A stretch of DNA of 46,348 nucleotides, taken from assembly GCF_000613905.1 (NCBI RefSeq), contig NZ_BAJW01000024.1, forward strand, positions 1-46,348, read 5' to 3'. Below are positions 28,015 to 35,951 of this stretch, piece after piece. Origin of the DNA: Acetobacter persici JCM 25330 (GTDB taxonomy: Bacteria; Pseudomonadota; Alphaproteobacteria; Acetobacterales; Acetobacteraceae). Position numbers and translations under genes: made by a program. The notes beneath the pieces were generated by a model that saw only the letters and a list, made by a program, of their open reading frames with translations, did no database searches and was not told the DNA's origin. The first letter of the stretch is position 1. Each line of letters opens with the position of its first letter.

Positions 28015-28585
28015 GATTTTTTCAGGCTTTCCAGCAGGGGCGCCAGCGTTCCGCGGATAGTGTCCACATCCAGCGGAGCCGCACTATGCCAGCGGATAAT
28101 ACCGCCGGGGCCAATCAGGAAGGTTTCCGGCACCCCGGAGATACCCCAGTCAATCCCCACGCGGCCATCCCGGTCGCTCCCCAGACGGGTGAAGGGATTG
28201 CCGGAATGTTTCAGGAATCCGGCGGCGTTTTCCGGACGATCCTTGTAGGCAATGCCCCACATTGGCAGATCATCCTTCAGGCCCATCAGGTTGGCATTTC
28301 CGCAAGGCAGGGGATGCACCATGAGGCAAAGAAATTGACCAGAACCGGCTGCGTGAGCGCCCGCAGATCCTGCGTGCTGAACCCCTGACCGGGAGCCTGA
28401 TCCGGCACGCTGAAGTCCGGTACCGGGCGGTTGAGCACCGGAGCATTGATATCATGCGGGTTGAAGGACCCGTGCTGCATGCCGGACAGCATTTTCCAGA
28501 ACCCCACGCCAATCACAGCAGCTCCGGCCAGTGGGGCGGCCATCAGCAGCCGCCTGCGGGTCATGTTTTCAGGAGGGGTGCTCAT
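28011..28585 (-). CDS. ccmG: Thioredoxin-like CcmG/DsbE, one frameshift in the sequence as given
   Basis: CcmG is a periplasmic, membrane-anchored thioredoxin that supplies reductant to CcmH and apocytochrome c. The start ATG 28585 overlaps the ccmF stop (ATGA). An N-terminal anchor (LLMAAPLAGAAVIGVGFW) is followed by VPDFSVPD and the active site FFASWCIPCLAEMP. Just after that a stop appears; one extra base in the GG pair at 28289-28290 continues with LMGLKDDLPMWGIAYKD and gives about 191 residues. The conserved GVPETFLIGPGGIIRWH with its cis-proline follows. The length and operon overlaps at both ends fit an intact gene, so the frameshift is probably a read error. Confidence 0.92.
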
Positions 28586-30568
28586 GCTGCCGTCACCGTA
28601 TTGGGGGTGGGTTTTGCGCGGCGCGGTGCGCCGACGCGCATCCGCCGGTCGGAAAGGGAGAGCACACCGCCAATCGCCATGATCAGTGCGCCCAGCCACA
28701 TCCACGGGGCCAGCGGGTTGTAATGCAGGCGGAGCACATAGGTCGGGGCGGCGTCCGTCCCGTGCTTGTCACCCAGCACACCATACAGATCGGCTAGCAG
28801 ATTGGTGTGGATGGAGACTTCCGTCGTCGTCTGGTTCTGGCTGTTAAAACTGCGTTTGGACGGGTGCATGATGGTGACGATTTTACCGTTATGCCGCACC
28901 TCAAGAGTGGCAACCAGAGCGGAATAGTTCGGGCCCGGTTCCTGCGTCACGTTGGTCAGCGTCCAGTCATACCCGGCTAGATGCTCCGTCGTGCCGACCG
29001 GCACTTCCACAATTTTATGCTGCGCCTGAGACATTGCCGCCAGCCCCAGAACCGTCACGCCCACGCCAGCATGGGCAATGGCCGTGCCAAAAATGGAGCG
29101 GGGCAGCATGCGGGCGCGCTGAAAGCTGCCGGAAAGCGGCATGCGGAACAGGCGCACACGCTCTGTGATGTCCAGCACGGACGAGGCAATGACCCACACC
29201 GCCAGCGCGCTGCACAGGATGGGCAGAATGCCGGACATGCCAAACGTAAAGACAGCAAACGCCACACCGGCCAGCAGGGCCGCAATCCACAGCCGTTGCA
29301 GCACCGGCCAGAGTTGCGCGCGCTTCCACGGCAGCATCGGGCCAAAGCCCATAAAAATGAAGAGCGGAATAGCCAGCGGAATGGTCGTGGCATCAAAGAA
29401 CGGTTTGCCGACGGAAATGGTGCGGTCAAACAGCAGGGACATGAACGGCGGATACATGGTGCCCGTCAGCACCACGGCGCAGAGGGAGCACAACAGAATG
29501 TTGTTGAGCACCAGAGCGCCCTCGCGCGAGATGGGGGCAAACAGGCCACCGGCCGTCAGCGTGGGGGCGCGGTAGGCGAACAGCGCCAGAGACCCACCAA
29601 TGACCAGCGCGAGCAAACCAAGAATGAAGATGCCGCGCGCCGGGTCATTCGCAAAAGCATGCACGGAGTTGAGAATGCCGGAGCGGACAAGGAATGTGCC
29701 GGAGAGCGAGAAGGAGAACGTGGCAATGGCCAGCAGCACCGTCCAGATTTTCAGGCTTTCCCGCTTTTCCACCACAATGGCGGAATGGATCAGCGCCGTG
29801 CCGGTCAGCCAGGGGATGAGGGAGGCGTTTTCAACCGGGTCCCAGAACCAGTACGCCCCCCCAGCCCAGCACGTAATAGGACCACCATGAACCCAGCGCG
29901 ATGCCGCAGGTCAGGAAGCACCATGCCGCAACTGCCCACGGGCGCACCCAGCGGCCCCATGCGGCATCCACCCGGCCTTCTATCAGTGCGGCAATGGCAA
30001 AGGCGAAGGGCACCGCAAAACCCACATACCCTGTGTAGAGAATAGGCGGATGGAAGGCGAGGCCGGGGTCCTGCAATAGCGGGTTCATGCCCTGCCCATC
30101 CATGGGGGCAGGCCAGACACGGGCAAACGGGTCTGATGTGGTCAGACAGAACAGCTCAAACCCGGCGGCCACGGCCCCCAGCACGGCAATAACCCGCGCC
30201 CGCAGAGCCGACGGCAGATTGCGCCCGAAGGCCGCCACGGCTGCCCCGCAGATGCCCAGAATAAGCGCCCAGAGCAGAATGGAGCCTTCATGATTGCCCC
30301 AGACGCCGGTGATTTTATATAGCAGCGGCTTGGTGACGGCACTGTTGGCCGCGATATTCTGGACGGAGAAATCATCCGTGACGGCGGCGTTCACCAGACA
30401 GAGAAAAGCCGTCAGCAACGCCAGAAGCTGCCCCACGGCCAGCCCCGGCGCGAGCATCATGACCCGTCTGTCGCGTCGTTGCGCGCCAATAAGAGGCAGA
30501 ATGCCCTGCGCGACGGCAAGGATGCAGGCAAGGGCCAGCGCATAATGTCCGAGTTCAGGGCTCAGCAT
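28582..30568 (-). CDS. ccmF: Haem lyase subunit CcmF, one frameshift in the sequence as given
   Basis: CcmF is the large membrane component that attaches haem from CcmE to apocytochrome c. The frame breaks in the C7 run 29856-29862. Removing one base turns the end of the first part into [20 protein letters not shown], which is the tryptophan-rich WWD motif of the family, and gives about 661 residues. The N-terminal half has VWGNHEGSILLW and NPLLQDPGLAFHPPILYTGY; the second half has EKRESLKIWTVLLAI, GTFLVRSGILNSVHAFANDP and the periplasmic C-terminal region. Length and motifs are typical. It ends overlapping ccmG. The long opposite-strand frame here is a shadow of high GC. The indel is in a 7-base homopolymer, so a read error is very likely. 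Confidence 0.93.
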
Positions 30569-30616
30569 ATCAGAGGAATGTCTCCGGGTGGCGGGCTGTC
30601 GGGACAGCGTAAAGGA

Positions 30617-30644
30617 GTCTGGCAGGGCAGAAGTCCTGCCAGAC
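30617..30644. repeat. Perfect 10-bp stem hairpin between ccmE and ccmF
   Basis: GTCTGGCAGG (30617-30626) and CCTGCCAGAC (30635-30644) pair perfectly around an 8-nt loop, in the only wide gap (121 bp) of the ccm operon. No T-run follows in either direction. It may set the relative amounts of the upstream ccmCDE and downstream ccmFGHI messages, by partial termination or RNA processing. Confidence 0.55.
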
Positions 30645-30689
30645 GGAGGCTAAAGACGCAAAAGACACAACGGGGCGTGGCACAGGTTG

Positions 30690-31250
30690 TTAGTTGCCAG
30701 CCGGGGCAGACGCCGGAGCGGGTGTTGCAGGCGCGGCGGAAGGGGCGAGGTCCTTCTTGGCATCCTGCACCGTCATGCTGTTCCAGCTTGCGGCACTGGG
30801 CGGGGCACCAAAGCGCGGGTCCCACTTCCCGGATTTTTTCAGGGCTTCCGCGACTTCTTTCGGCATGTAGGTTTCATCATGCTTGGCCAGCACTTCACTG
30901 GCGACAAAGCCGTCTTTCTGCATGGTGCCAACAGCCACAACACTCTGCCCCTCACGGAATAGGTCGGGCAGAATCCCCTCATACCGTACCGTCACAGCGG
31001 CCTGACCGTCCGTCACATCAAAGCGTGCAATGGGGGTTTCTCCCTGCTTTTCCCGCTTGACGGAGCCTGCCACCACCATGCCACCCAGCCGCACCGTGCG
31101 GTCTGCCGGGGGCGCGGACGCCAAGACCTGCGAGGGCGTGACAAAGAAAACAATATCTGAGGAAAACGCCTTGAGCATGAGGGCCGCGGCAGCCCCCAGA
31201 CAGGCAACGCAGGCGATAACGAGCCAGAGGCGACGTGTCTTGCGGGTCAT
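30690..31250 (-). CDS. ccmE: Haem chaperone CcmE
   Basis: CcmE binds haem covalently in the periplasm and hands it to CcmF. The 186-residue product has an N-terminal membrane anchor (LWLVIACVACLGAAAALML), the OB-fold domain with YEGILPDLFREGQSVVAVG, and the haem-binding histidine in VLAKHDETYMP followed by the conserved tyrosine. The C-terminal tail is Ala/Pro-rich and variable, as in relatives. The start ATG 31250 overlaps the ccmD stop. It is intact. Confidence 0.96.
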   Translation of the reverse strand: MTRKTRRLWLVIACVACLGAAAALMLKAFSSDIVFFVTPSQVLASAPPADRTVRLGGMVVAGSVKREKQGETPIARFDVTDGQAAVTVRYEGILPDLFREGQSVVAVGTMQKDGFVASEVLAKHDETYMPKEVAEALKKSGKWDPRFGAPPSAASWNSMTVQDAKKDLAPSAAPATPAPASAPAGN

Positions 31251-31407
31251 AGAGACGAAGTGGCTCCTGTGGTGCGGTCGGAGGGGCGTTCCAGAACGGC
31301 CAGCCGCATCCGGGCCTTTTTCAGGCGAAGGGCTGCCCCGATGGACAGCGTCAGTGCGATAACGGTGGCCAGACCGTAGCTGGCCAGAATGTAGGCAGGT
31401 GCGTCAT
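31247..31407 (-). CDS. ccmD: Small haem exporter subunit CcmD, one-base deletion near the start
   Basis: Between ccmC and ccmE lies a short frame reading APAYILASYGLATVIALTLS and then a basic helix LRLKKARMRLAVLE, exactly the plan of CcmD: one membrane helix and a charged tail. It has no start codon in its own frame. However, an ATG at 31407 overlaps the ccmC stop (ATGA), and one extra base (ATGACG to ATGACGG) joins it to the CcmD frame as MTAPAYILASYG, 53 residues. Its TGA overlaps the ccmE start. Both overlaps match the rest of the operon, which supports the repair. CcmD holds CcmC and CcmE together during release of haem-loaded CcmE. Confidence 0.82.
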
Positions 31408-32192
31408 GCGGCGTCTCCCGATGCGGAGCCGCCCCGGCGGCGCGGGCTGGAGAGCAGGCTGCGGATGCGGCTTTCCATCACGGCGGCCCGGGTGCGGGCC
31501 AGCACAATGGCAGCAAATCCCAGCGAGAAGCCCAGAGTGGACAGGGCCAGCGGCCACAGCATGGAGGAGGACATGGTGGGCGCGCCTGTCAGCGTGATGC
31601 TGTCCGGCTGGTGGAGGGTGTTCCACCACTGCACACTGAATTTGATCACCGGTAGATCAACCGCGCCTGCCAGAGCAAGAATGGCGGCGGCTTTGTAGCC
31701 ACGCTGCGGATCATCAAACGCGCGGATCAGCGCGATATGGCCGAGATACAGGAAGAACAGGACCAGCACGGAGGTCAGCCGGGCGTCCCACACCCACCAT
31801 GTGCCCCACATCGGCTTGCCCCACAGGGAGCCGGTGGCCAGACACAAGGCCGTAATGCAGGCTCCCACCGGGCCGATTTCCACCGCGGCCAGATCCGCCA
31901 GCGGATGCCGCCAGACGAGGGACAGCACAGCGCAGAGGGCAAGCCCCGCATAGCCAGCGGAGGCCAGCATGGCGGCAGGCACATGCACATACATGATGCG
32001 GACGGAATCCCCCTGCTGCCAGTCGGCAGGTGAGAAAAACAGTCCCCAGCCCAGCCCCGCAAGGGTGAGCAGCAGGGCCGGCCATGTCAGCCAGGGTTGC
32101 AGGCGTGCGCCCAGCTTGAGAAACCGGCCGGGATTGGCATACCGATGGAAGAATGTCCCGGCACGCGCGACGAGGGTCGGTGTGGCGCTCAA
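31404..32192 (-). CDS. ccmC: Haem exporter protein CcmC
   Basis: CcmC transfers haem to CcmE in the periplasm. The 262-residue protein has six membrane helices and the tryptophan-rich WWD motif as GTWWVWDARLTS, with conserved histidines in RIMYVHVPAAM and near VQWWNTLHQPDS. It is the first gene of the operon here. The only start available is TTG 32192, since an in-frame stop lies just upstream and no ATG occurs before the first helix; it has no strong ribosome-binding site, so an upstream indel cannot be excluded. ccmA and ccmB, which usually precede ccmC, are absent from the window and must lie elsewhere. Confidence 0.94.
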   Translation of the reverse strand: MSATPTLVARAGTFFHRYANPGRFLKLGARLQPWLTWPALLLTLAGLGWGLFFSPADWQQGDSVRIMYVHVPAAMLASAGYAGLALCAVLSLVWRHPLADLAAVEIGPVGACITALCLATGSLWGKPMWGTWWVWDARLTSVLVLFFLYLGHIALIRAFDDPQRGYKAAAILALAGAVDLPVIKFSVQWWNTLHQPDSITLTGAPTMSSSMLWPLALSTLGFSLGFAAIVLARTRAAVMESRIRSLLSSPRRRGGSASGDAA

Positions 32193-32360
32193 ATGTCAGT
32201 CCGTTCCGTGTCTCAACAATCAGAAGAGCTTGCAGCGGTCTGCGTGCGGGAGTTCCCGCCCCAGACATGCGCTCGCGCACCTTTTACATCATTCGGCGCA
32301 TCTTGACACGAGGCAGTTATTCATGGGCGTCCTGTCCCGACAACACAGCGGAGAAAGAAC
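32193..32360. promoter_or_regulatory. Divergent intergenic region between ccmC and the YciI gene
   Basis: These 168 bp must hold the promoter for the ccm operon (minus) and one for the YciI-EVE pair (plus). No clear consensus element or palindrome was found; the assignment is positional. Confidence 0.4.
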
Positions 32361-32654
32361 ATGGTGTTTGCCATTATTTGCACAGACCGCCCCGGTGCGC
32401 TGGAATTACGCAAGGCTACGCGTGAAAAGCATCTGGCTTTTCTGGAACAGTATAAGACGGCGATTCTGTTCGGCGGACCTCAACTTGACGTGAACGGCGC
32501 GCCCTGTGGCAGCCTCATCCTGCTGGATGTGCCCGATCGCGCTGCCGCGGAAGGCTTTGCGGCGGCAGACCCGTATGCTGCGGTCAATCTGTTTGAAAGC
32601 GTGGTGGTGCGTCCGCTGCGCCCGGTATTCCGTGATGGCGCGCTGGTGGAATAG
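32361..32654 (+). CDS. YciI-like protein
   Basis: This 97-residue protein has the small ferredoxin-like fold of the YciI family: FAIICTDRPGALELRKATR at the N-terminus, HLAFLEQYKTAILFGGPQL with the conserved His and GGP-like turn, then GSLILLDVPDRAAAEGFAAA and DPYAAVNLFESVVVRPL. The His and Asp are the suggested active-site residues of the family, but no general reaction is established. The EVE gene begins two bases after its stop, so the two are co-transcribed, as in many Alphaproteobacteria. Confidence 0.9.
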   Translation: MVFAIICTDRPGALELRKATREKHLAFLEQYKTAILFGGPQLDVNGAPCGSLILLDVPDRAAAEGFAAADPYAAVNLFESVVVRPLRPVFRDGALVE

Positions 32655-32656
32655 CC

Positions 32657-33070
32657 ATGGCTTTCTGGTTGATCAAAAGCGAGCCGGATGCCTTTAGCTG
32701 GGACGAGCAGGTTGCGAATGATGTCGAGCTGGACGGGGGTGCGGAATCATCAGGCCAAAAAAATCTGGCCGCCATGAAGATGGGAGACCGTGCCTTTTTC
32801 TACCATTCCAACGTGCAGCGCGCGATTGTGGGTGTGGTGGAAATTGTGCGGGAAGCCTACCCGGACCCGACGGCGGAAAGCGGCAACTGGGTCTGTGTGG
32901 ACGTAAAAGCTGTCGGCCCGATGCCTGAGCCTGTCACTCTGGCGGATATCAAGCAGGATGAGGCGCTGACGGATCTCGCTCTGGTCCGGCAGTCCCGCCT
33001 TTCAGTCTGCCCGGTTTCGGCGGAGCACTGGACGCATCTGTGCAAAATGGGCGGCTGGACCGGCAACTGA
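32657..33070 (+). CDS. EVE-domain protein, locally garbled by two compensating indels
   Basis: EVE domains are PUA-like folds thought to bind modified bases in nucleic acids. The frame is open for 137 residues and begins AFWLIKSEPDAFSWDEQV, with MKMGDRAFFYHSNVQRAIVG, YPDPTAESGNW and the C-terminal LVRQSRLSVCPVSAEHW, all typical. In between, where relatives read GVRNHQAKKNL or similar, the sequence as given reads GGAESSGQKNL. Taking one G from the G5 run 32735-32739 and adding one A to the A7 run 32757-32763 yields exactly DGVRNHQAKKNLAAMK. So the gene is intact in length but about ten residues of the conserved binding loop are misread. It forms a unit with the YciI gene upstream. Confidence 0.92.
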   Translation: MAFWLIKSEPDAFSWDEQVANDVELDGGAESSGQKNLAAMKMGDRAFFYHSNVQRAIVGVVEIVREAYPDPTAESGNWVCVDVKAVGPMPEPVTLADIKQDEALTDLALVRQSRLSVCPVSAEHWTHLCKMGGWTGN

Positions 33071-33105
33071 GGCCGCTTGTTTAAAAGCACTCCGAAGACG
33101 GCAAT

Positions 33106-33144
33106 AAAAAGGGAGCATGCCCGTTTGAGGCTGCTCCCTTTTTT
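33106..33144. terminator. Bidirectional intrinsic terminator
   Basis: A-run plus GGGAGCA (33106-33117) pairs with TGCTCCC followed by six Ts (33132-33144) around a 14-nt loop. It has the T-tract in both directions, and lies between the convergent EVE gene (plus) and DUF442 gene (minus). A classical rho-independent terminator. Confidence 0.88.
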
Positions 33145-33162
33145 ACCGGCTGCTGCCGTGTG

Positions 33163-33507
33163 TCAGCGCCGTTCAGCCTGCGTGGCAAGAGCCCAGAGCT
33201 GGCCTGCGCGGTTGCCGGAGCGGCAATAGGCGAAAATCGGGCCGGGCAGCGTGTTGAGCGTTTCCTGCATGATGATCACGGCGTCGGAAGACGGGTCCTG
33301 ACCACCCACCACGGGGATGGACATAAAAGACAGGCCTTCTTTCTGAGCGGCTTCCCCAATGGTTTCAGCCGTCGGCTGGCCGGGGTCTTCACCGTCCGGG
33401 CGGGTGCAGAGAATGGTTTTGAACCCGGCGGCTTTAATAGCCGGGATGTCACTGACGGCAATCTGCGGTGCAACAACAAAATCGGGGGACAGGCTGCGAT
33501 AGTTCAT
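33163..33507 (-). CDS. DUF442/TIGR01244-family protein-tyrosine-phosphatase-like protein
   Basis: From ATG 33507, with AAGGA about 10 bases upstream, the product has 114 residues. It matches the phosphatase-like domain first seen in beta-lactamase-hydrolase-like (Blh) proteins: LSPDFVVAPQIAVSDIPAIK, AGFKTILCTRPDGE and the Cys-X5-Arg loop YCRSGNRAGQLWALA. The family is usually described as a sulfur transferase or dual-specificity phosphatase-like fold, with little biochemical proof. In some bacteria it is fused to a persulfide dioxygenase-type metallo-beta-lactamase; here it stands alone. It could act in sulfide or persulfide handling; this is inferred from the family. Confidence 0.85.
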   Translation of the reverse strand: MNYRSLSPDFVVAPQIAVSDIPAIKAAGFKTILCTRPDGEDPGQPTAETIGEAAQKEGLSFMSIPVVGGQDPSSDAVIIMQETLNTLPGPIFAYCRSGNRAGQLWALATQAERR

Positions 33508-33663
33508 GGTCAATTAGTCCTTTCAGACAGCACTCTGCTCACAAGCGTTCTGACCTTGTAGGCCCGGACACGGCATGCGGGAAGAGGGGGCTGCAATGTC
33601 CTGACTGTATGCCAGCTCTGAGCTGATAGAGTGCGGGCCAGCAGAGCAGAAGAGGGAAGCGAT

Positions 33664-34629
33664 ATGCAGACGGCACCGGATTTTTCAGACGTTGTGGCAG
33701 CCTCTGTCCGGCTGAAAGGGCAGGCGCACCGGACGCCGGTTCTGACCTCCCGTTACTTCAATGCGCTGAACGGGGCTGAGCTGTTCTTCAAGGCGGAAAA
33801 TTTTCAGCGTGTCGGGGCTTTCAAATTTCGCGGCGCATTGAATGCAATTCTGTCTCTGCCTGAGGCTGTGCGGAGCGAGGGGGTTGTGGCCTATTCCTCC
33901 GGCAATCACGCGCAGGGCGTCGCCTGTGCGGCGCAACTGGTCGGGATTCCTGCTGTTATTGTCATGCCCCAAGATGCCCCGGCCATGAAGATTGCCGCCA
34001 CCCGTGATTATGGTGCTCAGGTGGTGCTGTATGACCGGTACACGCAGGACCGGCAGGCGATTGGGGAAGCCCTTGCCGCAGAGCGCGACGCGACAGTGCT
34101 GCCGCCGTTTGACCACCCGGACATTATTGCCGGGCAAGGGACGGCAGCACTTGAACTGTTTGAAGAAACTGGCCCGCTGGATGCGCTGTTTGTGCCGGTG
34201 GGCGGAGGTGGTCTGGCGTCTGGCTGCGGACTGGTGGCGCAGGCGGTCTCGCCCGGTTGCGCGGTGATTGGTGTGGAACCTGCTGCAGGGGATGATGCGC
34301 GGCAGTCTCTGGCCGCAGGGCGAATTGTGCAGATTGCCGTGCCCAAGACGCTGGCCGATGGCGCACAGACAACCGCGCTCAGCCCGCTGACGTTCAGCCT
34401 TGTGAGCCGCCTGCTGCGTGAGATTGTTACCGTGGAAGACGCGACGCTTGTCGCAACCATGCGGATTCTGGCGGAGCGGATGAAAATTATTGTCGAGCCA
34501 ACAGGGTGCCTCGGGGTGGCGGCGGCTCTGGCTGCGGCGCCGCAGTGGCAGGGGCGGCGCATTGGCGTCATAATTTCTGGCGGGAATGTCGATATGGAGC
34601 GGTTTTCCCGTCTGATACAGACGTACTAG
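33664..34629 (+). CDS. PLP-dependent threonine/serine dehydratase
   Basis: The 321-residue product from ATG 33664 is a fold-type II PLP enzyme. The PLP-binding lysine lies in GAFKFRGALNAI, the substrate loop is SSGNHAQGVACAA, and the phosphate-binding glycine loop is PVGGGGLASG, with SGGNVD near the C-terminus. Length and motifs fit catabolic threonine dehydratase or serine racemase-like proteins: there is no ACT regulatory domain as in IlvA. It converts threonine or serine to 2-oxobutyrate or pyruvate plus ammonia. It is a single gene, convergent with a lipoprotein gene 261 bp away. Confidence 0.93.
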   Translation: MQTAPDFSDVVAASVRLKGQAHRTPVLTSRYFNALNGAELFFKAENFQRVGAFKFRGALNAILSLPEAVRSEGVVAYSSGNHAQGVACAAQLVGIPAVIVMPQDAPAMKIAATRDYGAQVVLYDRYTQDRQAIGEALAAERDATVLPPFDHPDIIAGQGTAALELFEETGPLDALFVPVGGGGLASGCGLVAQAVSPGCAVIGVEPAAGDDARQSLAAGRIVQIAVPKTLADGAQTTALSPLTFSLVSRLLREIVTVEDATLVATMRILAERMKIIVEPTGCLGVAAALAAAPQWQGRRIGVIISGGNVDMERFSRLIQTY

Positions 34630-34661
34630 GCCAGAAGAGTGTTGAAGCCAGTCTGCCGCAA

Positions 34662-34861
34662 TTAAGGAAAATCCCTTAAACTATACGATCACAGCAGGGA
34701 GAAGACTTGGTAACCCTCTGATGTTGTGGCCCGTTTGTCTGGCGAACTTTTCTGGCGCAACCCGGAGAGAAATCCGGGGCGTGCTACCGTTCTGTCCTGA
34801 ACATTATCCACCCAAAATAAGGATTTCCGGAACAACCAACGATCATGCTGGCAGTTCCGGA
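34662..34861. other. Convergent intergenic region with three small hairpins
   Basis: The 261-bp gap between the dehydratase and the lipoprotein stop codons contains no gene I can support. It has three inverted repeats: TTAAGG/CCTTAA (34662-34679), CCCGGA/TCCGGG (34761-34778) and TCCGGAAC/GTTCCGGA with a 20-nt loop (34826-34861). None has a T-run, so they are weak terminator candidates. A small RNA cannot be excluded. Confidence 0.4.
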
Positions 34862-34890
34862 GCCCTGTTCTGGGGGGTGTGATCCTGATG

Positions 34891-35595
34891 TCAGCGATGG
34901 ATGAAATACAGGTCTGAATACAGGTCTTTCAGCGCGGCCTTGTTGGCCAGACAGCGGCGGACCAGATGCGCGCGGAGGTCCAGCGCACCCTGCTGCACAA
35001 TCGGGTCTTTAGACGGTGCATCAAAGGCCGGGTAACGCTGGATGCAGGATTTCAGGTCCGGATTGTTCATATCCAGCCCGGCTTCAATCTGCTTCATGGT
35101 TGCGTCGTATTCCTGCGTGACTTCCGCATCGGAATACCATTCCGTCAGGGCGGACTGCACCTTGTTCTCACGGATGAGGTAGGTGAAGGTCAGGAACCCG
35201 TTTTCCGTTTTGCCGTCCGGCAGTTTTGTGCTCAGGCGGCAGACGCGATGGAAGTAGGGCGGCAGGCTGAGGTCCGGCATGGCCGTGGCCCCGGTGACGC
35301 TGATGGCCATCGTCGGCTGGAAAGAGGAATCCGGCTTGTCATCCCGGTCCGGCGTTTTGCTGGATTGCAGGCTGTGGTCACGCTGCATGGCTTCCGCCAG
35401 AAGCGTGTCATACTGGTGGGAATAACAGAAGGACGGGTCCGTCCGCGCATGTTCCAGTGCGGAATGATACGCCTGCTGCTGTGGCGTCTGGGCGCATCCT
35501 GTGGCGGCCAGAACAGCAGAGACGGGGGCGAGGCGCAGCAGATTTTGCCAGCGGGCGCTGCGGGCCGGGCGGGAGGAACGTGGTGTGTGCGACAT
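34891..35595 (-). CDS. Uncharacterised lipoprotein
   Basis: From ATG 35595, with a perfect AGGAG about 7 bases upstream, the product has 234 residues. A basic N-terminus (SSRPARSARWQNLLRL) and hydrophobic stretch end in the lipobox AATGCAQ, so the mature protein is anchored at Cys and is probably periplasmic. The mature part is soluble with patterns QQQAYHSALEHARTDPSFCY, LSLPPYFHRVCRLSTKLPDG and LRAHLVRRCLANKAALKDLY; four mature cysteines besides the lipid-modified one could form disulfides. I do not recognise a family. It is divergent from the EcsC gene across a 356-bp region. Confidence 0.75.
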   Translation of the reverse strand: MSHTPRSSRPARSARWQNLLRLAPVSAVLAATGCAQTPQQQAYHSALEHARTDPSFCYSHQYDTLLAEAMQRDHSLQSSKTPDRDDKPDSSFQPTMAISVTGATAMPDLSLPPYFHRVCRLSTKLPDGKTENGFLTFTYLIRENKVQSALTEWYSDAEVTQEYDATMKQIEAGLDMNNPDLKSCIQRYPAFDAPSKDPIVQQGALDLRAHLVRRCLANKAALKDLYSDLYFIHR

Positions 35596-35951
35596 GGAAA
35601 ACTCCTGTTGGCGCACAGTCTGCGCCGCAATGGTCTCACGTCCGGGTGTGTAAGATGTTCCGGAGTGTGTGACAACCATTGCCGCGCCAGCAACAGCCGC
35701 GCGGATGCACGCAGCATCGCTCCGGGTTGCTGAGTGAGACAGGCAACTTTTCCGCCGTTCAGGCTTTTGGGGCAGAGATGGACATCGCCGTTCAGGAGAT
35801 GGGAGGCATATGCCCGGCGGGGGGCGGCCTGTGTCGCTTTTCAGGCGGGCTATGCTACACTCTCCGTTACAAAACAGACTTTTAAGGGCGCTGCAATGCG
35901 CCCCGTTCCCGTCTTTTATGGGCCGGGAAAAGCAGGCAGAGAGGGCGCTAA
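35596..35951. promoter_or_regulatory. Divergent intergenic region, 356 bp, with leader hairpin before the EcsC gene
   Basis: No convincing gene is present; the short open frames lack homology and good starts. Near the EcsC gene there is an AT-rich promoter-like stretch (CTATGCTACACTCTCCGTTA), then a hairpin GGGCGC-TGCAAT-GCGCCC (about 35887-35904) and a looser TTCCCG/CGGGAA pair. These would lie in the 5' leader of the EcsC message. Promoters for both flanking genes are expected here. Confidence 0.4.

Noticed and set aside
28981..30045. Plus-strand open frame of 354 codons across ccmF
   Set aside because: Antisense to CcmF, with a His/Gln/Arg-rich product typical of shadow translation.
34630..34890. 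Riboswitch or small RNA in the gap after the dehydratase
   Set aside because: Only small isolated hairpins are visible, and both flanking genes end here, so a leader riboswitch is not expected.
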